A stretch of DNA of 60,919 nt from Pirellulaceae bacterium. GTDB lineage: Bacteria; Planctomycetota; Planctomycetia; Pirellulales; Pirellulaceae. Shown here piece after piece: positions 8,447 to 16,824 of this stretch (positions within the stretch are counted from its first letter, which is position 1; the number at the start of each line of letters is the position of its first letter). Position numbers and translations under genes: made by a program. Where the stretch lies: contig JAHDXO010000018.1 in NCBI GenBank assembly GCA_023382975.1, positions 108,487 to 169,405 of the forward strand. The letters run 5' to 3'. The notes beneath the pieces were generated by a model. It made no database searches. It saw only the letters and a program-made list of their open reading frames with translations, and was not told the origin of the DNA.

Positions 8447-10360
8447 TCACCCCGCCCTGATCGCCCGGACTTCAGCGGCACGATCGTCGACTGGGATCGT
8501 GGGCAATTCGTTTGGACTCTTGGTCGGCAAACTGCGAAGGTAGTCCATGATGGCCTGCCATTCCTTGAATTCCCCGACCGCACCTTCTTCCGCTACGGTG
8601 ACAACACTGTCCGTATCCACCGAGCCTCGCGGCGGCAGCAAGTCCGGAGTACTGCCGGATGGGGGAAGGGTGAGTGCTTCGGCCCTTGACTTGAGGGGCT
8701 GGCCGCCCTTATTCTTCGGTACCAGAGCAAGCCTGCCTCCCGTGAACCTGGGGATGGCCACGATGAACACGCCGAGAAAGAGGGGGCATGTGAGGCTGTA
8801 CAAGGTCGTATCTTTCCCCGTGATGTCGATCTCACGATAGCCGCGATTCAAGTCGCCGATCTCGATGGCCGTCACGACGTCGAATGGGGGGCGCGACGAG
8901 TCGTAGTGGAACCTCATGCCGGACGCACGGGGGAAATGCAACCCGGGGCGTGCCGGGGTTTCCTGGAGACAGAACTCAAGTAGGTTCTTGAGTTCCTGGC
9001 CCGTAAAGTAGGCCGTGACCAGGGCGCTGCCGGCCGTCGTATCCAAGATGCCGTCGCCCAGCGGCGCCACGGCGAACACGTCATACACCGTTTGCACGCC
9101 AGTTTTGCCACGAGTCAGCCCTCGGCGCATCAGTCCGTTGGCCGTCAAGCCAATGTCCGCGTTCGTGGCTTTTCGGAAGGAGTCCGTGACGAGATTGGCG
9201 AGAATCGTGCCCGCGGCGATGTCCGTGGCCGTGTTGGGCAAGTCCCGAGGCGCCACCGCCAACGGTTGATCGATTCGGTAGCCGCGCGATGCGAACACGA
9301 CCTTAGTGACGGTCTTCTTGAGTCCTTCGATTTCGTCCGCAATCGCCTGGTCGCCAGCGATGGAATCGTCAACCGGGTGCAGCTTGTACGACTCGACGTG
9401 CATCTGCTCGCCGTCCAAAGTGATCACCAATTCGCCCAGGTTTTCGCTGAACTTCCCGGCCTGGACCACGGCCGAGCGGCCGTTGACGATGTTCGGCTCT
9501 TCGAGTGCGGTGTGGGAGTGCCCTCCGACGACCACATCAATCCCGGGCACGGCCTGCACCAAACGCACATCCTCCCCATCGGTGAAACGCCCGTCTTTAC
9601 CTTTATCGAGTCCGCCGTGGCTGAGACAGATGACGACATCCACCTTCTCCTTCTCGCGGAGCCGTTTCACCACCTCCTCGGCCGTCCGGATTGGGTCGGA
9701 GAATGTGACGGCACCGGCGCCGGTGGCATAGAAAGCGGCCTGTTCACCGAGCAACCCAAAGATGCCAAACCGTATGCCACCCCGTTCCAGCACGAAATAC
9801 TGGCGAATCACCCCGACTTTGGCCAGACGCTGGAGACCGGTCAGCGCAGCGTCTTCGACCGCGAAGTTGGCATTCGACGCGACCAGTGCCGGAATTCGGC
9901 CGGCCTTGACTGCCACGTCGATGGCTTTGGCCAAGCCGTCAGGCCCGAAGTCATACTCGTGATTGCCGATGGTGGCTGCATCGTAACCCAGACGCGACAT
10001 CAGTTGAAATTCCGCACCGGTCTCGCGGATGGCGGCACCGAACGCGGTCCCCATGCTGAAGTCGCCCCCGTCGAGCACCAGTACCGGGCCTTGACTCTCC
10101 CGAACTTCTCTCCGTCGCGCAATCAATGTGGCCAGACGGGCGAATCCGCCTCGCGTCTGGTCGTCATGGAGAATGAAGGGCGAGTAGTCCAAGGCAGGCC
10201 CCATCCCGACAAAATTCGAGTGGAGGTCGTTGGTGTGCAGGATGGTGAATGTCTTCTTCCCGTCCGCTGCCGCGACTGGCCCTCCGGACAGCAAGAGCGT
10301 GGCAGCGCCTGCTGCTGAGCCAGCCAGGAACTCGCGGCGGGAAAAACTGTCGCGTGTCAT
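8447..10360 (-). CDS. Exported 5'-nucleotidase / UshA-like metallophosphatase
   Basis: 637 residues from an ATG preceded by GAAGGG; an ATG 36 nt further upstream lacks this support. The twin-arginine signal is SFSRREFLAGSA (about 5-16). Calcineurin-type metal motifs follow: ILHTNDLHS (40-48), VLDGGDFSMG (about 96-105), IGNHEYDFG (131-139), then VICLSHGG and VVGGHSHTALEEPN. The C-terminal half matches the 5_nucleotid_C substrate domain, with GLTANGLMRRG and TAYFTGQELKNLLEF. It probably releases phosphate from nucleotides or related esters in the periplasm. The last ~80 residues are a non-conserved low-complexity tail. Confidence 0.9.
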   Translation of the reverse strand: MTRDSFSRREFLAGSAAGAATLLLSGGPVAAADGKKTFTILHTNDLHSNFVGMGPALDYSPFILHDDQTRGGFARLATLIARRREVRESQGPVLVLDGGDFSMGTAFGAAIRETGAEFQLMSRLGYDAATIGNHEYDFGPDGLAKAIDVAVKAGRIPALVASNANFAVEDAALTGLQRLAKVGVIRQYFVLERGGIRFGIFGLLGEQAAFYATGAGAVTFSDPIRTAEEVVKRLREKEKVDVVICLSHGGLDKGKDGRFTDGEDVRLVQAVPGIDVVVGGHSHTALEEPNIVNGRSAVVQAGKFSENLGELVITLDGEQMHVESYKLHPVDDSIAGDQAIADEIEGLKKTVTKVVFASRGYRIDQPLAVAPRDLPNTATDIAAGTILANLVTDSFRKATNADIGLTANGLMRRGLTRGKTGVQTVYDVFAVAPLGDGILDTTAGSALVTAYFTGQELKNLLEFCLQETPARPGLHFPRASGMRFHYDSSRPPFDVVTAIEIGDLNRGYREIDITGKDTTLYSLTCPLFLGVFIVAIPRFTGGRLALVPKNKGGQPLKSRAEALTLPPSGSTPDLLPPRGSVDTDSVVTVAEEGAVGEFKEWQAIMDYLRSLPTKSPNELPTIPVDDRAAEVRAIRAG

Positions 10361-10438
10361 TGAAGATTGCCCTTCACGAGAGATGGTCGAACACACTCAA
10401 CCCAAGTAGGACGGATTGTAGGTGGCAGATTCGCCGTG

Positions 10439-12331
10439 CTACTGTTCGCTTTCCCCGCGGATCGTGTCCTGGACCTTATCGAGCGTCTGGGCTGCGTCTT
10501 GCTGTGCCACGGGGGGCTTCAGCATCAGATGGCTGCGGTCCAGCAGGCTGTCCAATTCGGTCAACGCCCCGCCGCCGACGGGGCAGCGCCCCAGCACGAA
10601 CTCCGCCAACTCCTGTCGAGACAGGTTGACGTGTTCCTCGGCCTTGGCATCGGCGTCGGTGATCACCAGCACGCTGTTGCGCAGTTCGAGGTGCTTGATC
10701 TGCGGATCGCCCTCGGCCGCGATCGTGAACGCAAGCCGCTTGGCTTCCGCTTTGCGTGGATCCACCAGGAAGCGGACGAACTGCAGGTTCTCGTTCACGG
10801 AGGCCGCGGCCAGTTGGTCGATCGTCGGCGTTCCGACGAATGCGCGGATCGCGTCCAGTGTCATCGGGCGCCCCTTCACTAGCAAGTGTCCGTCGAGTTG
10901 CAGCGCTTCGGTGATGTAGAACCCGCGCGCATTGGCGGAGGACGTGCGTTGCCCGAGCGCGCGCGCCGCAGTGGCCCTGACCGCTCGCGCTTCAGCATCC
11001 TGCGGATCGAGCCGAAGCAACATGGACGTGAGTTTCAGGCTCCAACGCCAGTTCGCGAGTCCGCCGGAAGTGGCCGCTTCGCTGGCCGCCTTCCGCACGG
11101 CAGTCGGGCCTCCCATCATGTCGATGGTTCGAGCCGCTTCCTCGCTCAGCGAGAGCGGATTGATGTCGTAGACATCCCAGCCGAACCAGCCGACGGTTCC
11201 GTTGTAGACCTGCCGGACGTGGCTCTCGACCTGCCCATAGGCCTCGCGCCCCTCGCGCAGATGGCGAGGCATGTAGACGTTCTCGGCGGCTTCCCGTCCG
11301 TCCATGCCCTGGGCAATCATGCGAAGGGTCTGGTCGTGAATGATCTGCACCTGGTCGACCGACCGCTCGATCGCCTCGGCGACCACCTTCTCGCCTTTCA
11401 GGGAGGGCCCGTGGATGTCCAGCAGGATCTCGGCGTTCTTCGATTCGACCCAGCGCGCGTCATTCAGGAAGACCTCCTGATCGCGGTAGGGGCCGCCTCG
11501 GAGCGTGTAGATGTTGAAAATCGCCCCCGTGATCATCATGTTCGTCACGACCAGGCGGTGCCGGGGAAAGTAGAACGCCACACTGTCGCTGGTGTCCGTC
11601 CGATTGGGAGCCACCTGCACCGGCTCGCCTGCAACCACGACATCGAGCGTCTTTCCCGCCTCGAAGAGCCTGCTCGGCGGCTGGTAGCTCGACTCGGCGA
11701 GCAGCTTTTCCGGGAAGAACCTCATCAGGCTCGGGAATGCGTCCGGCCCCTGCGGCGGGTGGAAGACGGCGAACTGGGCGATTGCCCGCGTCATGTAGAA
11801 GCCGCTCTTCACGCTTACGCCCTTCGACGCGTTGCGGTTGCGGTCGAGATGCTCGTGGCCCCAGACCTCGGCGCCCTCGTCCAGCCAGGCTCCGGTGCCG
11901 TCGGCATAGTGCCAGTGCGTGAGCAGGACCGCCGTGACCTTGATCTTCCGGCCGAGTGCCTGTTCGAGTTTCTCGCGCATCTCGGATGCGGCGCGGGTGG
12001 AGTCACCGGTGTCCACGATGATCCAACCGTCCGGGGCTTCGAGGGCGTAGCTGCTCGCGATGCCCCAGCCACGGAGGGCATACACACCGTCGGTGACCTT
12101 TTCAGCGACGGTCGACTCCGTGAGCCCCCATAGCGAGTTGGCTTCGAGTTGCGTGCGCGTCGTCACGGCGCCGTTCGGTGCCGTGACGGTTTCCATGGTC
12201 AGCGACGGGCTGTGCCACGTAGGCTCACTGCCGGCAGTGGGTGCAGTCTGGGTTTGGGCCGAGCCGACCGAAAGGCCGCTGAGCAAGATGCCCGTCAGGA
12301 CAGCCCGAATGTACCGTCGATTTGTAGACAT
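10439..12331 (-). CDS. Divergent alkylsulfatase-like metallo-beta-lactamase-fold protein
   Basis: 630 residues with a signal peptide ending near SVGSAQTQT. The order is MBL-fold domain, alkylsulfatase dimerisation domain (about 360-490) and SCP2-like C-terminal domain, as in SdsA1/BDS1. Unlike the canonical neighbour at 16825-18918, metal ligands are lost. HSHGDH is replaced by HWHYADG (139-145), TEAPSEM by TDTSDSV, and MAENVNATLHN by TNMMITGAIFN, losing the Glu and His. The IYTLRG segment remains. It may bind metal differently, act on another substrate, or be a non-catalytic paralogue. The first gene to its right on the same strand is a truncated alkylsulfatase. Confidence 0.82.
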   Translation of the reverse strand: MSTNRRYIRAVLTGILLSGLSVGSAQTQTAPTAGSEPTWHSPSLTMETVTAPNGAVTTRTQLEANSLWGLTESTVAEKVTDGVYALRGWGIASSYALEAPDGWIIVDTGDSTRAASEMREKLEQALGRKIKVTAVLLTHWHYADGTGAWLDEGAEVWGHEHLDRNRNASKGVSVKSGFYMTRAIAQFAVFHPPQGPDAFPSLMRFFPEKLLAESSYQPPSRLFEAGKTLDVVVAGEPVQVAPNRTDTSDSVAFYFPRHRLVVTNMMITGAIFNIYTLRGGPYRDQEVFLNDARWVESKNAEILLDIHGPSLKGEKVVAEAIERSVDQVQIIHDQTLRMIAQGMDGREAAENVYMPRHLREGREAYGQVESHVRQVYNGTVGWFGWDVYDINPLSLSEEAARTIDMMGGPTAVRKAASEAATSGGLANWRWSLKLTSMLLRLDPQDAEARAVRATAARALGQRTSSANARGFYITEALQLDGHLLVKGRPMTLDAIRAFVGTPTIDQLAAASVNENLQFVRFLVDPRKAEAKRLAFTIAAEGDPQIKHLELRNSVLVITDADAKAEEHVNLSRQELAEFVLGRCPVGGGALTELDSLLDRSHLMLKPPVAQQDAAQTLDKVQDTIRGESEQ

Positions 12332-12575
12332 GATGATTGCCTTTGTCTAGGGTTGTGCTGGAAGTCGGTCAGATCCCGTAACCGAACCGTGCGGAGAAAA
12401 GAACATAGGCGCTGAGAACCCCAAAATCCATGAGTAAAACTACCTGTTTTGACGCGAGCGATACGCAGGCTGACATGGCAACCGTGCATGGACATCGGAC
12501 GCGCGTCAAGCCAATCGGTGACAGGAAAACCGCCCGAAGAAATCAAGGAGGCCTGACGCCTTGGATTTCGCCTCG

Positions 12576-13073
12576 TTATTCCGCAATGGGGTTTCCAAAC
12601 TCCGTGGCATAGGGATCCACCTCCGGAATCTCCGACGGGCGAAGCTGGGAGCCGGGCATGATCGGGAAACGCGAATCGAAGGTGACCATGGCGGACCCGA
12701 TCCTGGCCAGGATCGTCGGATCGCCCACCACTTTCGCGGTGCCGTCCTGGATCATCGCCATCAGCGTCTTCACGCCCAGCATCACCTGCTCGAGGTCGGA
12801 GCGGTTGATGGTCAGGCTCAGGTCCGGGTTCGCGACTTGGCGACCCTCGATATTGGTCAGCGTCTCGTTGCTCAGCTCGATCATATACTTCTCGCCGTTG
12901 TCGGGCGTGATCAGGTTGATCGTGAACTGCATCCCCCGGGTCTTGCGACCGTCCAAGCGGATCGCGAGGAAGTCGAGAAACTGACCGCTTGTCATGGTGC
13001 GGATGACGTCGGGGTTGCTGATCGACGGCAAGGGCCCGGTGGGAATGCCATTGCGCAACTCATTGGCCGCCAC
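12576..13073 (-). pseudogene. 3' fragment of an alkylsulfatase (SCP2-like domain only)
   Basis: This fragment encodes about 165 residues that align along their whole length with the C-terminus of the intact alkylsulfatase at 16825-18918. Shared stretches are ELR-GIP, FTINLITPDNGEK against FTMNLITPDNGEK, and PDLSLTINRSDLEQ against PDLSLTINRADLEQ. The MBL and dimerisation domains, roughly 500 residues, are missing. At about 13072-13080 the reading frame runs into IS3-family sequence, so insertion with deletion removed the 5' part. A GTG could start translation of the fragment, but an SCP2 domain alone would not be an alkylsulfatase. Confidence 0.85.
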
Positions 13074-13074
13074 G

Positions 13075-14070
13075 TTCCAGCAGCTTCAGGACGAACTCAA
13101 GCAGGTTCGAAAACAACTCAAGCAGGCAGAATTGGAACGCGAAATCCTAAAAAAGCCACGGCGTATTTCGCGAAGTAGTCGCGATGAAATACGCCTGAAT
13201 CCGAGAACATCGCGACTCGTTCCCCGTGGCTGCCCTGTGTCGAGTGCGTCAGGTCTCGCGAAGCGGCCTTTACAAATCGATGACGGCCGAACCGAGCAAG
13301 CGGAAGCAGCGCCGCGCGAAGATTGGAGCTGCGGTTCAACACATATTCGAGGACAGCAACGGAATCTACGGAAGTCGGAAGATCGCCAAACACATGCAAG
13401 CGGATGACCAGTTGGAAAACGCCTGTCGCAATACGGTCGCCAAAGCGATGCAGGATTTGAACCTGAAAAGCAAGGTGAGCGGGAAATTCAAGCCGACCAC
13501 CACGGTCGCCGATCCGACGAAGAAGCCTGCCGACAATCTGCTTGACCAGGTGTTCACCGTCGAGCAACCGGACCGTCACTGGGTGGCTGACATCGCCTAT
13601 CTGCCCACCCGTTGTGGATGGGTTTACCTGGCCGTGGTACTCGACTTGTTCAGTCGCAAGGTCGTTGGCTGGTCGATCCAGGATTGCCTGGCGACTCCGT
13701 TGGTCAGCGAGGCACTGCGTCAAGCGGTCGAATCGCGGCGTCCGGATTGCAGCCGCCTATTGCACCACAGCGACCGCGGCTGCCAGTACACCAGCGATGC
13801 CTTCCAAGGCATCCTTTGCACCCTTGGAATCACTTGTTCCATGAGTCGAACGGGATGCTGCTACGACAACGCGGTCATGGAACGCTTCTTCTGGTCGTTG
13901 AAACACGAATGGACATACCATGAAAGCTATGCCGATCTTGAAGAAGCTCGACTCGGCATCTTCAAGTACATCGAAACCTTCTACAACACGACACGTCTCC
14001 ATCAGACCTTGGGCTACCAATCACCTAACCAGTTCGAAGCGGAATATCAGTTGCAAACAGTTTCGTAAGT
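13075..14070 (+). mobile_element. Relic of an IS3-family insertion sequence, left end missing
   Basis: Only the last ~34 codons of orfA (13075-13175) and all of orfB are present. orfA reads FQQLQDELKQVRKQL then AELEREILKK. At a run of six A's (13149-13154) the expected ATAYFAK-stop ending lies in another frame, consistent with loss of one A. The left terminal repeat and most of orfA are absent, and the left edge joins the alkylsulfatase fragment. No right-end inverted repeat could be placed with confidence, so the right limit is approximate. Confidence 0.85.
13226..14068 (+). pseudogene. IS3-family transposase OrfB with an early stop
   Basis: 280 residues can be read from the GTG at 13226. 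The natural start appears to be the ATG at 13184: it reads MKYA, a TGA stop (13196-13198), then IREHRDSFPV joined to VAALCRV, the usual OrfB N-terminus. The stop at codon 5 therefore probably disables it. The catalytic core is otherwise intact: an HTH-like region, then WVADIAYLPT (first Asp), HHSDRGCQYTS (second Asp) and MERFFWSLKHE (Glu), ending in TRLHQTLGYQSPNQFE. It could still be made from the GTG, but no ribosome site is obvious. Confidence 0.85.
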
Positions 14071-14193
14071 AACACCTGTTCGGAGTCCGCTGGCACTGGG
14101 CCACCGCAGTTTCACTCATGACATCATCTCTCGATGAGAGCGCGTCATCGACAACCGAAGGGGAATCGAGTACCTGGCCGTGACGTCTCATTC

Positions 14194-16617
14194 CTACCTC
14201 CGCACCTCGACCGTTACCTTGGGAATTCGACCGTTGAAACGGGACTGGGGTCCAGCACCAATCGCCTCGACCACAGGAGTACTCAAGTCGATCCCAACGT
14301 CCGCACCTTCGTCGGCCGAAAAGAGTCGCGGCTGTGTCCGCTCGATCCGTCCTTCGGCAACTTTTTGGTCATTCACCAGTAGTGTGCCCTTACCACCTCT
14401 TCCAGGACCGCCACCGTCGTAATCGAAGTCAAAACGGATCGTGGACTTCCCAGGCGGTAGCGGTTTGTCCGCGGCGACCGTAAAGCGTTGAAGGTTGAGG
14501 AAGTTGTAGTGATAGCTGGGCACGCCATTCTGCAGGTATAGCGCCCACCCGCCGAAGCGGCCGCCCTGGACGACAATTGCACCATGCCCACCCGTCTCGG
14601 GCACTACAATCTCAGCAGTAATGGTCTTGGACTGGTTCTTAACGTCGATGAAGACGTTTTCGGACATGCCAGTCATCCCTTCGGCCAGTGTGAGCGAATT
14701 GCGCCCGGCCATCAGATCGGGCCGACCAGCGACGGACGGAACGGCCCTGGCCAGCGTGCGAACATCGATGGGTAGCACGAAATTCCTACTCGCCTCTTCC
14801 ATGAAAAGCTTCTGCAGTTCAACGAGCTTCTGCGGCTGCTGTGCCGCCAAGTTGTTGGAAAGGCTGAAGTCCTGTTTGGTATCGAACAGTTCCCAGGTGC
14901 TTTCCTCCAGCGAACTCCTTGCCTCAGTTTCCCAAGGCGCCCTGTTAATAGTTCGTGCCAGCCATCCCTCGTGGTAGATGCCCCGATTGCCGAAGTTTTC
15001 AAGATACTGGGTCTTGCGGCGTTCCTCTGCGCGGGCATTCCGGAATGTATAACTCATGCTGATGCCGTCCATCGGCCGCTGCGGGGTTCCGTTGACCATC
15101 TTGGGTTCTGGCAGGCCAACGGCTTCGAGAATCGTGGGCGCCACATCCGATACGAAGTGAAACTGGGAGCGTGGCCGATGGTCCGCCGGCACGCCACCCT
15201 TTGGCCAACGGATGGCCATACCGACTTTGGTACCTCCAAAATCGGAACCAACCTGCTTGACGTACTCAAAGGGCGTGCTGAACGCAAAGGCCCAGCCACG
15301 TGCCATGTGGGGCAACGTCATCGGGCCACCCCAGTCATCCAGATGGTTGATCAAATCCTCCGGTCTCGCCTCAACACCGTTGAAGTAAGTATATTCATTC
15401 AGGGTGCCCCAGGTCTGACCTTCGGCACTCATGCCGTTATCGCCGGCCACGAAGATCACAAGCGTGTTGTCAAGCTGCCCAATTTCACCGATGGCTTCAA
15501 TCAAGCGACCGATCTCATGGTCGGTGAACTCGACAAAACCGGCAAAGACTTCCACCTGCCGTGCAACCAGACGCTTTTGGACGGGGGTGAGCGAATCCCA
15601 AGCGGGAATGGCAGACGCGCGAGGGGTGAGCGCCGTTCCCTCGGGGACGATCCCCAGTTCCATCTGTCGCTTCAGTATTTGCTCCCGCATGGTGTCCCAA
15701 CCTTGGTCGAACTTTCCTTTCCACCGCTCAGTCCACTCTTGAGGTGGATGATGAGGCGCTCGCACAGCTCCCGGAGCGAAGTAAAGGAAGAACGGGCGAT
15801 CCGGCGTGATCGCCTTTTGGAACCGCATCCAGTCGATCGCCTCATCCGTCATGGCGGTCATGAAGTTGGTCTCGGGCGGGTTCGCGGGCACCGTGCCATC
15901 AATGACTGTCGGGGCCCAGTGGTTCGTCGAAAACCCCATGAAGCCGTAGAACTTGTCGAAGCCCTGGCTGGTGGGCCACCGGTCGAACGGCCCTGAGATG
16001 CTAGTCTCCCAGGGAGGGGTCTGGTGCCATTTGCCGAAAGCCGCCGTACTGAAGCCATTCAATCTGAGCATTTCGGCGACAGGCGCCACCTCGTTGGGAA
16101 TCTGCGCCGTGTGGCCGGGGAAAGCTGTTCCAGCTTCCGTGATGCCGCCCATGTTGGCGACGTGAGGATTGCGGCCGCTTAGCAGAGCTGCTCGCGTTGG
16201 TGAACACGTCGACTGGGTGTGGAAATTCGTGTAGACAATCCCTTCCCTGGCCACCCTGTCGAAGCTGGGTGTCGAAATCGGCCCGCCAAAGGCGCTTGTG
16301 CCTGCAAACCCCAGATCATCGATCAGAATCAGCAGAACATTGGGAGCGTCCTTCGGCGCCTTGACCTCGAAACGCGGCGGCGGAGTCGCGTTGCGGACGT
16401 CGAGTACCGTGGACGTTGGCCGAGGCGGCTCGGCCAGCGGTAGTACGGTGCGATCGGGTTCGGCTGCCAACGCGGTGGTCATCGAACAGCAGATCACCAC
16501 GAGTGCAGCCACTGCATGGACTCGGCCGCGAAAGCGGTCATGCGAGTTGGTGGCGGACACGCTCGCGTCCCAGGTACCAAAATCAGTGCCGATGGCTATT
16601 CTCATCATGTTGTTCAT
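14194..16617 (-). CDS. Arylsulfatase-type sulfatase (exported)
   Basis: 807 residues with a hydrophobic signal (about 34-52). The sulfatase domain has the metal pair in LLILIDDLGF (95-104) and the Cys-type formylglycine signature CSPTRAALLSGR starting at C138, so Cys138 should be matured to formylglycine. GKWHQTPPWE and VAGDNGMS are further active-site segments. About 230 C-terminal residues after the catalytic domain form an arylsulfatase-type C-terminal region with beta-rich, GGHGAIVVQGGRFGGWALY-like sequence. It probably removes sulfate from a small aromatic or alkyl ester in the periplasm. Neighbouring alkylsulfatase genes support sulfur scavenging; no maturase gene is in the window. Confidence 0.93.
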   Translation of the reverse strand: MNNMMRIAIGTDFGTWDASVSATNSHDRFRGRVHAVAALVVICCSMTTALAAEPDRTVLPLAEPPRPTSTVLDVRNATPPPRFEVKAPKDAPNVLLILIDDLGFAGTSAFGGPISTPSFDRVAREGIVYTNFHTQSTCSPTRAALLSGRNPHVANMGGITEAGTAFPGHTAQIPNEVAPVAEMLRLNGFSTAAFGKWHQTPPWETSISGPFDRWPTSQGFDKFYGFMGFSTNHWAPTVIDGTVPANPPETNFMTAMTDEAIDWMRFQKAITPDRPFFLYFAPGAVRAPHHPPQEWTERWKGKFDQGWDTMREQILKRQMELGIVPEGTALTPRASAIPAWDSLTPVQKRLVARQVEVFAGFVEFTDHEIGRLIEAIGEIGQLDNTLVIFVAGDNGMSAEGQTWGTLNEYTYFNGVEARPEDLINHLDDWGGPMTLPHMARGWAFAFSTPFEYVKQVGSDFGGTKVGMAIRWPKGGVPADHRPRSQFHFVSDVAPTILEAVGLPEPKMVNGTPQRPMDGISMSYTFRNARAEERRKTQYLENFGNRGIYHEGWLARTINRAPWETEARSSLEESTWELFDTKQDFSLSNNLAAQQPQKLVELQKLFMEEASRNFVLPIDVRTLARAVPSVAGRPDLMAGRNSLTLAEGMTGMSENVFIDVKNQSKTITAEIVVPETGGHGAIVVQGGRFGGWALYLQNGVPSYHYNFLNLQRFTVAADKPLPPGKSTIRFDFDYDGGGPGRGGKGTLLVNDQKVAEGRIERTQPRLFSADEGADVGIDLSTPVVEAIGAGPQSRFNGRIPKVTVEVRR

Positions 16618-16765
16618 ATTTGCTTATCCATGATCATTCTCTCGGGGATTGTGTTCTGCGTTGACGGATTGAGAGAATCGCAGGCTGTCCGCTTCATTCA
16701 CAGCCTCATGTATCACGTTTGAACAGGCATCACCTGCTCGAAATGAAACGTTCGCAAGGCACGAT

Positions 16766-16797
16766 GGGCGTTGCCGGCGAATTTTCCGGCAACGCCC
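16766..16797 (-). terminator. Strong hairpin after the alkylsulfatase gene
   Basis: GGGCGTTGCCGG (16766-16777) and CCGGCAACGCCC (16786-16797) form a 12-bp perfect stem with an 8-nt loop, 27 nt past the stop of the alkylsulfatase at 16825. There is no U-tract on the minus strand, so it may be an mRNA-stabilising 3' structure or a Rho-assisted terminator rather than a classical one. Confidence 0.55.
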
Positions 16798-16824
16798 CTG
16801 AGATGTCAAGCATGTAATCCACAA

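Noticed and set aside
13149..13155. A-run in orfA as a programmed frameshift site
   Set aside because: Upstream orfA, the ATAYFAK ending and orfB lie in three different frames, so one base has been lost from the run; with a missing 5' end and a stop in orfB this is decay rather than regulated shifting.
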